Source: an uncultured Lachnospiraceae bacterium
GTDB lineage: Bacteria; Bacillota; Clostridia; Lachnospirales; Lachnospiraceae
DNA length: 38,044 bases
Direction of reading: 5' to 3'
Assembly: GCA_947625465.1 (NCBI GenBank)
Contig: CANQOK010000021.1
Location: 1 to 38,044, forward strand
The notes beneath the pieces were generated by a model, which did not search any database, was not told the origin of the DNA, and was given only the letters and a program-made list of their open reading frames with translations. Below, in pieces: positions 8,396 to 16,669 of the stretch. Both the position numbers and the translations under genes were made by a program. The first letter of the stretch is position 1. Each line of letters begins with the position of its first letter.

Positions 8396-9802
8396 CTATT
8401 TATAGAACCGCGGCCGGGTCATGAGCGTACCGTCGGAGGCGTTGACCGTAAACAGAGCCAGGCTTTCATCCTCGCTGTTATAAAAATCCCACACCGGGAT
8501 CAGATCATATCCGTTTCCGTCCGATTCCTGAAGCATATAGCCCAACCGCGCATTGCTTGCTTCATTGTTGATCCCCGGATCGAACAACGTCAGATTTTTA
8601 AAATAAAGGCCGTTCTGCTCCACGATCTTTGCAACGTCGTTCCAGGTGATCAGTTCTGCCGGTACCTTCGTCATTTTTTCAAGTTCCAGCGGAGCGTTAT
8701 AGCCAAACTGCATGATCCCGTTATCTCCTACCACCACATACAGCTGTTCCGGGAGCTGCGCATATGGGAATCCTTCCTTTATTTTTACCTCACCCACACT
8801 GACGCCCTGTTCCGCAGCCAACTGCTTTCTCTGTTCTTCCGCCGCTTCCGCCGCTTTCTCTTTCTCTTCCTGCAGCGTTCTTTCCATCGCCGCATTAGGT
8901 TTGAACACATTCACGGGTACGGCATCGATCACATGAGAAAACCGAATGCACCATCCCCGGCGGAGTTCGATCGTCCTGGGCGTTCCCACCAGCTTATCCG
9001 GATTATCATCCTGCTGGTTTCCGTCTGGTATCATTTCAAAGACCTCCTGACACGCTCCCTTTACAGAAGCAACCTGTACGCCGGTGATCCCGATTTTTTC
9101 CAGAAATGCTTCCGCCTGCTTTTGGGCTTCGCTTTTCGTGATCTCCAGCTTATATTTATCGGCTTCTTGTTCCTGTCCCCGCCACAATTCCCGGTATTCT
9201 CCCGCCCGGACGACCTGTCCTCGCTCTGCAGACAATTTTTCCGTATCCGGATAACGGATATAGAAAGCCTCCGCGCTTTGCTCTCCGTCTTCCCCCAGAT
9301 AATTCGTCACAGAAAACCTACAGATATCTTCTCCGACCTTTCCTTCCGCAGCGGCTGTCTGTTTTTTATCTGTCCTGTTTTCTCCTTCCACCGTTTCTGT
9401 CTGAAACTTTTCAGGGGTTCCCTCCCATGTCAGGCCGGCCGTTTTCCCAATCTCCGCCGCAAGGTCCGACACGAATTTCTCATCAAACGTCTTTACCCTT
9501 GTCCGGATCCGATATACCTGTTCCGCATCCGGCACCTCGACAGACAGATGAAATTTCATCGCTATGCCGTAACTGCTGACAGGTGCTTCCAGATCACAGC
9601 TTTCCGGGGCTCCGATTTCCGCAAGCCGGGATACCTTTAAAGACGGCGCGTATGCCGTCGTATCCTGCGCCCGGTATTCCTCCTTCAGCGTTGCTTCCGG
9701 CGCCATAGTTTCTTCCTGTTTTTCTTCCGCACAGCCGGACAATAAAACCACAGCCAGAATCCCGGCTGTGGCTGTTTTTATAATCCTTCTTCCGCTCCTC
9801 AT
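8396..9802 (-). CDS. Lipoprotein of a paralogous family (four copies in this window), function unknown
   Basis: 468 residues. Signal peptide with lipobox LLSGC near residue 24, so the mature protein is expected to be lipid-anchored outside the membrane. After it comes the family block EATLKEEYR...TTAYAPS, then a long soluble region, a Lys/Glu-rich helical stretch (about residues 310-345), and the C-terminal hallmark YDLIPVWDFYN followed by LFTVNASDGTL. The same order is seen in the three genes at 28387-32738. It resembles what I associate with DUF6034-type clostridial lipoproteins, but that assignment is not verified. It has its own upstream region with paired direct repeats (9893-9914) and splits a conserved housekeeping cluster. 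Confidence 0.8.
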   Translation of the reverse strand: MRSGRRIIKTATAGILAVVLLSGCAEEKQEETMAPEATLKEEYRAQDTTAYAPSLKVSRLAEIGAPESCDLEAPVSSYGIAMKFHLSVEVPDAEQVYRIRTRVKTFDEKFVSDLAAEIGKTAGLTWEGTPEKFQTETVEGENRTDKKQTAAAEGKVGEDICRFSVTNYLGEDGEQSAEAFYIRYPDTEKLSAERGQVVRAGEYRELWRGQEQEADKYKLEITKSEAQKQAEAFLEKIGITGVQVASVKGACQEVFEMIPDGNQQDDNPDKLVGTPRTIELRRGWCIRFSHVIDAVPVNVFKPNAAMERTLQEEKEKAAEAAEEQRKQLAAEQGVSVGEVKIKEGFPYAQLPEQLYVVVGDNGIMQFGYNAPLELEKMTKVPAELITWNDVAKIVEQNGLYFKNLTLFDPGINNEASNARLGYMLQESDGNGYDLIPVWDFYNSEDESLALFTVNASDGTLMTRPRFYK

Positions 9803-9846
9803 AATCTCCTCCGTTCCGGAGCGTTTACACGACGATTTTACGCCCC

Positions 9847-9914
9847 ATCATACTAAATCTATCTTAATCCAAATGTATGTAAATCTTTTGATGGAGTTGT
9901 AAAGGAACTGTAAA
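9847..9914 (-). promoter_or_regulatory. Pho-box-like direct repeats and promoter region of lipoprotein gene
   Basis: Plus-strand reading shows two abutting 11-mers, GGAGTTGTAAA (9893-9903) and GGAACTGTAAA (9904-9914). On the coding strand this is a TTTACA core repeated at an 11-bp period, like PhoB/PhoP/OmpR-family sites. Twenty-six bases downstream lies a weak -10 (TAAGAT, 9861-9866); a better -10 (TATGAT, 9847-9852) lies 40 bases downstream. No good -35 is present, as expected for an activated promoter. The same element precedes the lipoprotein array at 32738. Confidence 0.55.
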
Positions 9915-9935
9915 AATTTCGGAATCTGACATCTC

Positions 9936-10673
9936 TTATGTTTCCCGATAGATCGCCTGCACCTCTTCCGTATAAACATTCTCCCGCTCATAGATGATAA
10001 ACGGTTTTTCCACCTTCATGAACACGCCGCCGCCCCGCAGTCCTTCCACCAGCACCATGATCGCCTCCTTGTCCGCGTAAGAGTGTACCGTTCTCAGCCG
10101 CTTAGGCTCCACATGATAGTCGTGCATCAGGGTGATGATCTCCTGCAGGCGGGACGGTCTGTGCACCATATACAGACGCCCCCGTTCCTTTAACAGGGCC
10201 GACGCCTCCCGGATCACATCCTCCAGAGTACACAGCACTTCATGCCGCGCGATAGCTTTCGGCAGATCCGGATTTTTCAGTCCGTGCCGATCGTTCATGT
10301 ATGGGGGATTCACTGTCACCACGTCAAAAACGGCGCGCCCGAACAGGGCCGACGCCGTCTTAATATCGCCTTCCACCACTTCGATTTTATCCTGTAATCC
10401 GTTTAAGGCTATGCTCCGCCTCGCCATCGCCGCGCTTTCCGGCTGAATCTCCAGCGCCCGAAAGCTGCTGCCCTTGCCCTTGGCTTCCATGAGAATGGGG
10501 ATCACGCCGGTTCCGGTTCCCAGATCCAGCACCAGTTCCCCTTCTTTTGCCCGCGCAAATTCCGAAAGCAATACGGCGTCCATGCCGAAACAGAACTTAT
10601 CCTTATGCTGAATGATCCGATATCCCTTAATGTTCAGATCGTCCAGCCGTTCGCCTTCTTTAAGCTCAATCAT
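9936..10673 (-). CDS. trmN6: tRNA1(Val) (adenine37-N6)-methyltransferase family protein
   Basis: 245 residues. Rossmann-fold SAM methyltransferase with the SAM loop VLDLGTGTGVIPI and the N6-adenine catalytic motif NPPYM. The N-terminal block GYRIIQHKDKFCFGMDAVLLSEF is the signature of the YabB/TrmN6 family, which modifies A37 of tRNA-Val. Its start overlaps the 3' end of ricT by 8 bases, so translation is probably coupled, and its neighbours match the Bacillus order ricT-yabA-yabB with yabA missing. The exact tRNA target is inferred from the family. Confidence 0.9.
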   Translation of the reverse strand: MIELKEGERLDDLNIKGYRIIQHKDKFCFGMDAVLLSEFARAKEGELVLDLGTGTGVIPILMEAKGKGSSFRALEIQPESAAMARRSIALNGLQDKIEVVEGDIKTASALFGRAVFDVVTVNPPYMNDRHGLKNPDLPKAIARHEVLCTLEDVIREASALLKERGRLYMVHRPSRLQEIITLMHDYHVEPKRLRTVHSYADKEAIMVLVEGLRGGGVFMKVEKPFIIYERENVYTEEVQAIYRET

Positions 10674-11574
10674 CGATCTTGGACTTTCCTTCCCGCTGCT
10701 CCAGCGCTTCCAGTTTCTTCAACTCCGTATCTTCCGTACTCATCTTATCATACCGTTTCTTCTTCCGGAACCGAAGCGCCTCCACCGGATATTCCCGGAT
10801 CTCTTTTTCGTCATTGACCTCAACGATCACCTTTACCCGCTGGCGAAGCACGCTGACGCTGGAAACCTCGCCCCTCAGGTGCTCCTCCCGGATCTCCACC
10901 TGATCGCCCACATTGGGCAGTTTGGAATTCAGATATTCATAGGTCTCCTGCTCATTCTGCAGACAGCACATCAGTCTGCCGCAGACGCCGGAAATCTTGG
11001 TCGGATTCAAAGAGAGGTTCTGTTCCTTTGCCATCTTAATGGAAACCGGCGCGAAGTCCGCCAGATAGGTATGGCAGCAAAGCGGTCTGCCGCAAATGCT
11101 GATGCCGCCCACCATCTTCGTCTCATCGCGCACGCCGATCTGGCGCAGCTCGATCCGTGTCCGGAATACGGCTGCCAGCGACTTTACCAGCTCCCGGAAA
11201 TCGATCCTGCCGTCCGCCGTAAAATAAAACAGCAGTTTGTTATTGTCAAACGTATATTCAGCGCCGATCAGTTTCATTTCCAGACCGTGCTTTTCAATCT
11301 TTTCCAGACAGATCTCAAAGGCTCGCTTCTCTTTCTCCCGGTTTTCCGCCTCTGTCTTATCGTCCTCCGGCGTAGCGATCCGGATCACGTCCTTCAGGGG
11401 CGCGATAATGCTCTCTTCCGGCACTTCTCTTACGCCTGCCACCACGTCGCCGTACTCAATGCCCCGGGCTGTCTCCACAATGACATGCTGCCCTCTTTTT
11501 ATATCAAGGCCGGCCGGCCCGAAGAAATAAATCTTGCCGGCTCTTCTGAATCTTACTCCAACTACTGAAACCAT
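10666..11574 (-). CDS. ricT: RicT / YaaT PSP1-domain protein (RNA-maturation Y-complex subunit)
   Basis: 302 residues. The PSP1 domain is recognised by the N-terminal GVRFRRAGKIYFFGP and the central ELRQIGVRDETKMVGGISICGRPLCC. Two Cys clusters (CGRPLCC and CGRLMCC) fit the iron-sulfur binding reported for RicT. In Bacillus it works with RicA and RicF and with RNase Y in mRNA processing and also affects competence and sporulation; no RicA or RicF gene is in this window. The C-terminal 40 residues are charged and probably disordered. It lies 18 bp behind holB and overlaps trmN6. Confidence 0.93.
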   Translation of the reverse strand: MVSVVGVRFRRAGKIYFFGPAGLDIKRGQHVIVETARGIEYGDVVAGVREVPEESIIAPLKDVIRIATPEDDKTEAENREKEKRAFEICLEKIEKHGLEMKLIGAEYTFDNNKLLFYFTADGRIDFRELVKSLAAVFRTRIELRQIGVRDETKMVGGISICGRPLCCHTYLADFAPVSIKMAKEQNLSLNPTKISGVCGRLMCCLQNEQETYEYLNSKLPNVGDQVEIREEHLRGEVSSVSVLRQRVKVIVEVNDEKEIREYPVEALRFRKKKRYDKMSTEDTELKKLEALEQREGKSKIDD

Positions 11575-11592
11575 ATTTCCTCCATCTATCCG

Positions 11593-12594
11593 CTATTTGT
11601 TCCGCATTTTCTCATGAATCGTCATGAATAACAGCTGCATCGTCAATTCAAAATTTACATTGGCGCGAAGCCGTACCTTTGCTTTATCCAGTGCCTCCAG
11701 GATCTCCTGCAGTCCGTCAAAACCGCAGAGCGAAGCCTGTCTGCGGATCTCCCGCAGTTCCTCCCCGAAGAGCAGACCGTCTACATCCCGTACCGCCTTA
11801 AACAGCAGCACATCCCGGTACCACATCGTCATCAGGTTCAGATAATCGTAAATATCCGCCTTATAGTTTCCGGCGTCCTCAACCGATGCGACTAGCTGCT
11901 CAATGCTCATCTCTTTCGCATGCCGGAGGATATGTAACGCGCTGCTTTTCAGCGCTTCAAACTGTTCGGACACGGCGTACCACACAGCCTTCCCGACATT
12001 GCCGCCGGAAAACCGCGCCGCGATCTTCGCCTGATAATCCGGAATCTGCTTCTCCTTCATCAGATATTCCTGGATCTGCTGTTCTCCGACCGGACGGATA
12101 TTGAGCAATACGCAGCGGGACATGACTGTCGGCAGAAATGCCGCCGCGTTATTGGTCAGAAACAGGATCACAGCGTAAGCCGGCGGCTCCTCAATCGTCT
12201 TTAAAATGGCGTTCTGCGCCGCCGCATTTAACTTCTCCGCCTCATCAATGATATAAATCTTATACGGGCTGCTGTACGGTCTGATCACAATATCCCCGTT
12301 TAACTGCTCCCGCACATCGTCCACACTGATCGTATTCGGTTTTTCATGCGTGATCCAATGAATATCCGGCTGACTGCCGCTCTCACACTGCTTACAGGAA
12401 TGACACACGCCGCAGGGCCTCCCCTGATCGGCCTCACACTGCAGGGCAGCCGCGAATACACCGGCCAGTGTCCGTTTTCCGCTGCCGTCTTCCCCGTTTA
12501 AAATATAGGCGTGCGCCGTCTTTCCCGTTTCAATCGCATTCCGAAAATGCTTCACGATATGCTCTTGTCCCAGAATCTGTTCAAACGAAATCAT
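11593..12594 (-). CDS. holB: DNA polymerase III delta-prime subunit (clamp loader)
   Basis: 333 residues. Clamp-loader AAA+ protein. The P-loop is NGEDGSGKRT (33-42). A zinc finger of four Cys follows (C53, C61, C64, C67), with the Walker-B-like IYIIDEAEKL, sensor-type ILKTIEEPPAYAVILFLTN, and the Arg-finger SRC motif VMSRCVLLNI. It loads the beta clamp together with DnaX and HolA, which are not in the window. The start has GGAGG 10 bases upstream. It sits in the usual place directly ahead of ricT. Confidence 0.94.
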   Translation of the reverse strand: MISFEQILGQEHIVKHFRNAIETGKTAHAYILNGEDGSGKRTLAGVFAAALQCEADQGRPCGVCHSCKQCESGSQPDIHWITHEKPNTISVDDVREQLNGDIVIRPYSSPYKIYIIDEAEKLNAAAQNAILKTIEEPPAYAVILFLTNNAAAFLPTVMSRCVLLNIRPVGEQQIQEYLMKEKQIPDYQAKIAARFSGGNVGKAVWYAVSEQFEALKSSALHILRHAKEMSIEQLVASVEDAGNYKADIYDYLNLMTMWYRDVLLFKAVRDVDGLLFGEELREIRRQASLCGFDGLQEILEALDKAKVRLRANVNFELTMQLLFMTIHEKMRNK

Positions 12595-12637
12595 ACTCTA
12601 TCAACCTCCATGCCCGTTTATTCTAACATACCCCTTG

Positions 12638-13531
12638 TCAAATTGCAAGCCGGCTCAGATAATACCCCTCTCTTACGCCGAGCGCGCTGACCTTGATTTC
12701 TTCCACCTGAAACGTCTCCAGGATTGCGTACAGAATACAAAGTCCCGGCAGGATCGTATGCGTCCGATCCGGCAGGATCCGCACGATATCCGTCATGGTT
12801 TCCTTTGGTTTCTGCAGATAGCGCAGAAGGATCGCGCTGACGTCCTTTCGCTCCATTTCCCGGTTTTTCTCCTTCCCGCTCCATTCATTGCAGAGCTTCA
12901 GCGCGGCCCGGATACTTCCGCCTACGCCGCACAGACTCCGGCAGTCCGTTTCTATCCCCCGAAACTGCGCCAGCCGTTCTTTCGCGTGATGCCGGATCGC
13001 CTCCATCTCCGCCCTGCTGGGAAATACTTTCGATACATATTTCTTGTACAGGCTCAGCGACCCCATGGGAATCGAAAACGCCCGCTTCATGCATCCGTTT
13101 TCATAAAAAACCAGCTCCGTGCTTCCGCCGCCGATATCCGCCAGCACGCCGGTATCCAGCTTCATTCTATAGCCGGCTCCGATAAAATCACATTCCGCTT
13201 CCATTTCTCCGGACAGCACGTCCACCGGGATTCCAACCGCTTCTTCGATAGCTCGTACCACATCCCGGGAATTTACCACGTTTCGGACAGACGCCGTGGC
13301 GAACGCCGCCAGCCGGTCCAAACCGATGCTGTCGGAAATATGCTTAAAATCCTTCAATACCCTGACGGTCTCCGCAATCCCCTTTTCGCTCAGATACCCG
13401 TCTGCATCCACATAGGCCGCCAGCCCCAAAGTCGCCTTTTTATTAAAGATATTTTTCAGGCTGCCGTCTTCCTTTTCCCCATACACTGACAATCGCACCG
13501 TATTGGAGCCAATGTCAATCACACCATTCAT
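12638..13531 (-). CDS. Ppx/GppA phosphatase family protein
   Basis: 297 residues of the ASKHA fold. The phosphate-1 loop is VIDIGSNTVRL (4-14) and the second loop is LADIGGGSTELVFYENG. The family splits exopolyphosphate or removes the 5' phosphate of pppGpp. The protein is about the length of the catalytic half only, without the HD domain of the long enzymes. Start ATG has GAGAGG 10 bases upstream. It lies between the guanylate-kinase-like gene and holB. Which of the two substrates it prefers cannot be told from the sequence. Confidence 0.88.
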   Translation of the reverse strand: MNGVIDIGSNTVRLSVYGEKEDGSLKNIFNKKATLGLAAYVDADGYLSEKGIAETVRVLKDFKHISDSIGLDRLAAFATASVRNVVNSRDVVRAIEEAVGIPVDVLSGEMEAECDFIGAGYRMKLDTGVLADIGGGSTELVFYENGCMKRAFSIPMGSLSLYKKYVSKVFPSRAEMEAIRHHAKERLAQFRGIETDCRSLCGVGGSIRAALKLCNEWSGKEKNREMERKDVSAILLRYLQKPKETMTDIVRILPDRTHTILPGLCILYAILETFQVEEIKVSALGVREGYYLSRLAI

Positions 13532-13557
13532 CGCTTTTCATCCTCTCTTTTTCTTTT

Positions 13558-14145
13558 TTATTGCTGTTGTTTTATTGTTGCCTTCAGCTGTTCCAGACAT
13601 GCCGCAAACTCCACATTTTCATACCGCGTTTGAATTCCCGCCTGCTTCAGCTTCTCCTCGCTGAAATCCTCCGTATCCGCCAGAAACCGTCTGCACAGTT
13701 CCGCGTATCGGTGATTCGTCTGCTGCCGTTCTCTGGAAAGCGCCCGGCTAAGCCGGAGTCCGTCCTCCACCTCGATATACAGCGGCACTACTTGCTCCGC
13801 CCCATAATAATCCCGGATCTTCATATAGGATTCCAGCGTGCCGATATACAGATAGCTGTCTTTCTCTAAAACGATCCGCCCATCGTCAACGGTAAAATAC
13901 CGCCAGGGGCCGTGTACGGTCTGATAGACGCGCTGCTCTACGATTTTACCGGCGGCCGACAGCCTTTGAAATTCTGTTTCATCCGTAAAAAAATACTCTC
14001 TTCCGTTTTCTTCCCCGGAACGTATCGGTCTTGTAGTATACCCAACAACCGGTTTTATATGCAGTTCTTCACAGTGCAGGAGCGCTTCATACAGGCTGTC
14101 CTTGCCGGAAGCGCTTTTCCCCATCAGAATATATAATCTTCCCAT
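13558..14145 (-). CDS. Guanylate-kinase-like P-loop protein
   Basis: 195 residues. P-loop GKSASGKDS (9-17), then the GK-specific block YTTRPIRSGEENGREYFF, which carries the GMP-phosphate-binding Tyr/Arg set of guanylate kinases, and a conserved Arg-rich lid (ALSRERQQTNHRYAE). The P-loop and the region after position 120 differ from the usual Gmk (GPSGAGKST), so this is likely a paralogue rather than the essential enzyme. In the Bacillus version of this cluster the thymidylate kinase tmk sits between the decarboxylase and holB; here this kinase holds that place. Substrate GMP or a related nucleotide is inferred. Confidence 0.75.
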   Translation of the reverse strand: MGRLYILMGKSASGKDSLYEALLHCEELHIKPVVGYTTRPIRSGEENGREYFFTDETEFQRLSAAGKIVEQRVYQTVHGPWRYFTVDDGRIVLEKDSYLYIGTLESYMKIRDYYGAEQVVPLYIEVEDGLRLSRALSRERQQTNHRYAELCRRFLADTEDFSEEKLKQAGIQTRYENVEFAACLEQLKATIKQQQ

Positions 14146-14210
14146 GTTTCCCTCATTTCCGCGCTGTCAGCCGCGCCGCTATCCTCGCCGCTTACGGCGT
14201 ATCCTGCTCT

Positions 14211-15527
14211 TTATTCCGGAATGCCGCGGATCTCCAGTCCGCTTTCCGCATAGCGGATCAGAACCGCCGCCCGCTCCGCTGTCAGCTCCTCTCCGGCCGC
14301 CACGATCGGACTTCCCGGCGGATACACATAAATCGCATCTTCCACCGTTTGCCCGATATGTCCGGCAATCCATTCTGTCTGCCTGTCCGACGTCTGTGCG
14401 TCTCCGGTTTTCTGCTGCCCCAGTTCTGCGTCGATCTCCCGTAAGGCTGCCGCCAGGCGCCGGAAACCTGCTTCCGTATCCATGCAGGAGGTCAGCGCCG
14501 TCACATAATCGTAGCCTGCCATTTCCGGCTCCAGCCGGTACTCCCGCAGCTTTTCCTTCAGCCAGCTTCCGTATCGCGGTCCGGCTGTTTTATTATACTT
14601 CCGCAGAGAGATCAGAATTCTGGACGGGTCCTGTCCGGCAAGCCGGGGTATATACAGATTCCGCAGTTCGGCCGTCTGCCCGTAAAACCACTGCAGCCGC
14701 TTTGCAAACTGCGTAAACAGCGCCGGGCCTTCTTCTGCCAGATACCGCAGACAGCTGTCGATGCTGCTCATCAGGACATAGGACGGGGAACTGCTCTGAT
14801 AGATGCGCAGAAACTTCTCCACGCCGCTTCTCGGCAGCAAGTCTCCCTGACAGTGCAGCAGCGCCGTCTGTGTCAGCGCCGGCAGCGTCTTATGCAGACT
14901 CTGGATCACCGCGTCAGCACCCTGCCTGACCGCCGACTCCGGGAAAAATTTATGATACGAAAAATGCGCGCCATGCGCCTCGTCGACGATCAGCGGCACG
15001 CCCCGTCTATGGCAGAGCTGCGCGATCCTTCCGATATCCGACACGATCCCGTCATAGGTGGGAGATACCAGGATGACCGCTTTCGCCTGCGGAGTTTCTT
15101 CCAGCGCTTTGGCGATCTGCTCCGGTTCGATCCCGCCGTTGATTCCCAGATCCGGCAGTTCCTTCGGATATAGATAAACCGGTTTTAACTGCCGCAAAAA
15201 AACCGTATTGTAAACGGACTTATGACAGTTGCGCGCCATGATCACGGTTTCCCCCGGCTCTGCTGCCGCACTGAGAGCCGCCTGAATCCCGCAGGTACTT
15301 CCGTTTACCAGAAAATACGTGGCATCTGTCCCATACTGTTTTGCCGCCCAATCCATGCAGTCCCGCAGGATCCCTTCGGCATGGTGCAGGTCGTCAAATT
15401 CCGTGATCTCGGTAATGTCGATGGCGTAGGGCAATTCTCCCGGCGCCGCCGGATTCCGTTTATGCCCCGGCATATGGAAGGGATACCAATCCGATTCTCC
15501 GTATTCTTTTAATTTCTCATACAGCAT
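14211..15527 (-). CDS. Orn/Lys/Arg decarboxylase-type PLP enzyme (SpeA/YaaO family)
   Basis: 438 residues from the ATG at 15527, the usual length of the short YaaO-like form without the N-terminal response-regulator-like wing. The N-terminal FHMPGHKRN and the FDDLHHAEG block mark the family. The PLP aspartate is D182 in VDEAHGAH and the PLP lysine is K213 in SLHKTLPALTQ. It removes CO2 from arginine, lysine or ornithine; which one is not decidable here. A TTG 39 bases further up is in frame, but GGGGAGA 10 bases before the ATG favours 15527. First gene of the housekeeping cluster. Confidence 0.88.
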   Translation of the reverse strand: MLYEKLKEYGESDWYPFHMPGHKRNPAAPGELPYAIDITEITEFDDLHHAEGILRDCMDWAAKQYGTDATYFLVNGSTCGIQAALSAAAEPGETVIMARNCHKSVYNTVFLRQLKPVYLYPKELPDLGINGGIEPEQIAKALEETPQAKAVILVSPTYDGIVSDIGRIAQLCHRRGVPLIVDEAHGAHFSYHKFFPESAVRQGADAVIQSLHKTLPALTQTALLHCQGDLLPRSGVEKFLRIYQSSSPSYVLMSSIDSCLRYLAEEGPALFTQFAKRLQWFYGQTAELRNLYIPRLAGQDPSRILISLRKYNKTAGPRYGSWLKEKLREYRLEPEMAGYDYVTALTSCMDTEAGFRRLAAALREIDAELGQQKTGDAQTSDRQTEWIAGHIGQTVEDAIYVYPPGSPIVAAGEELTAERAAVLIRYAESGLEIRGIPE

Positions 15528-15584
15528 AATATCTGATCTCCCCTGCCGGCATCGGTTTTCCGGCAATCATTTCCTTATTACTTA

Positions 15585-15593
15585 ATTATATCA
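15585..15593 (-). promoter_or_regulatory. Extended -10 promoter of the decarboxylase-holB-trmN6 cluster
   Basis: Minus strand shows TGATATAAT, a perfect -10 (15585-15590) with the upstream TG of an extended -10 element. The -35 region (TTTCTT) is poor and overlaps the T-tract of the terminator of the preceding gene. Confidence 0.55.
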
Positions 15594-15600
15594 TATCCGT

Positions 15601-15640
15601 AAGAGGAAAGAAAGCGGGACTTGCGCCCCGCCCTCTTTGA
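15601..15640 (-). terminator. Rho-independent terminator after the APH-fold gene
   Basis: GC stem GCGGG / CCCGC (plus-strand arms 15614-15618 and 15627-15631, 8-nt loop), followed on the minus strand by the T-rich tract TTTCTTTCCTCTT. Confidence 0.7.
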
Positions 15641-15684
15641 AAGGAAAAAATATGAATACTAAAAACCAAAAGTAAAATGATTAT

Positions 15685-16428
15685 TTACTGGTACTGTACA
15701 ATATCGATCCATCTCTGCAGCAGGTCTTCTTCCCCCGGCACATGCTTGGATAATCTGGCAGCCGCTACAACCGGCAGCCACTGCTGTACATACCGTTTTG
15801 CTGTCTGACTCTTCTCGCAGAACTTATCCAGATACAGATCCGCGATCTCTGCATTGTACAGACACAGCCACAAATAAGAACGCGCTACATCCGCGCTGGC
15901 ATTCCCCTGCGTCGCATGGTTCCAGTCGATGATATACGGAACGCCGTCGGAAATAATGATATTCTGCGGCGTAAAGTCCCCGTGGCACACTTTCTTATGC
16001 TTGGGAGCGCCGTCCAGGATCGTAAGCAGCTCATACTTCTTCGTCGCGTCCAGCCCGGAATTGTTGATCCGGTCCATCAGCTTATCCTTTAACTTCGGCA
16101 GGTTCGGGCACCGTTTGGAATGCATATCCAGCTGGATATCAACCATCATATCCACATACTGTTCCACATTCTCCGGATCTTCCTCCATCATCTGCAGCAA
16201 TGTCTTTCCCTCTATCATATCCATGGTCATGGCAAGTTTCCCGTTGATCTCCCGAACTTCCTTTACCTTGGGGATGTTCAGCCCGATCTCCTCGATCCGC
16301 GCGGCCACATAAGCCTCGTTCAATACGTCCGCCTTCGCGTAGCCTTCGTTAAATACCTTCACTGCCAGGTTGCCTGATTTATAAATCTCATTAAATCTGC
16401 CTTTCGCAATCAACTGCTCTAATTCCAT
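15685..16428 (-). CDS. Aminoglycoside phosphotransferase-fold (APH/choline kinase-like) protein
   Basis: 247 residues from the ATG at 16428, which has AAAGGAG 8 bases upstream; a longer in-frame start at 16491 has no ribosome binding site. Kinase features: possible ATP lysine K24 (NLAVKVF), catalytic loop HGDFTPQN (H149, D151, N156), metal Asp D168 in IIDWNHA. The family phosphorylates small molecules (sugars, choline, antibiotics). There is no sign of a resistance cassette around it: own terminator, native-looking codon use and no mobile element. A metabolic role is therefore more likely than drug resistance, but the substrate is unknown. Confidence 0.85.
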   Translation of the reverse strand: MELEQLIAKGRFNEIYKSGNLAVKVFNEGYAKADVLNEAYVAARIEEIGLNIPKVKEVREINGKLAMTMDMIEGKTLLQMMEEDPENVEQYVDMMVDIQLDMHSKRCPNLPKLKDKLMDRINNSGLDATKKYELLTILDGAPKHKKVCHGDFTPQNIIISDGVPYIIDWNHATQGNASADVARSYLWLCLYNAEIADLYLDKFCEKSQTAKRYVQQWLPVVAAARLSKHVPGEEDLLQRWIDIVQYQ

Positions 16429-16525
16429 AAATAAAACTCCTTTCTGGTCTCTAAAAATTCTGCCTCTCTTATGCTTTTTATTGTAACGCATTTATGCAAA
16501 AGAAACTATACAAACTTTCCTTTTT

Positions 16526-16548
16526 TTATTGTGCAAATTGCACAATAA
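16526..16548. repeat. 23-bp perfect palindrome, operator-like
   Basis: Arms TTATTGTGCAA (16526-16536) and TTGCACAATAA (16538-16548) around a single central A. The odd-centred perfect dyad is typical of a dimeric helix-turn-helix regulator site. It is about 100 bases upstream of the APH-fold gene (minus) and about 120 upstream of the candidate sRNA (plus). Confidence 0.7.
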
Positions 16549-16669
16549 CTTTTCGCAGTTTCCATTTTTTTCGTCATCTTCTCCATTTTCACACATTTTA
16601 CGCAAGAAATTCAACGCAATTCCATTTTTTGTTCATCATCTGTTCATAATCTCAGCCTATACTGTGGCC

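Noticed and set aside
10612-11568. 318-codon plus-strand frame
   Set aside because: Antisense to ricT, whose Cys clusters and PSP1 motifs are clear; the frame is open because of codon bias.
12635-13489. 284-codon plus-strand frame
   Set aside because: Antisense to the Ppx/GppA gene; low-complexity product.
15685-16428. APH-fold gene as an antibiotic resistance gene
   Set aside because: Only the general kinase motifs are visible; no resistance-gene context or mobile element is near.
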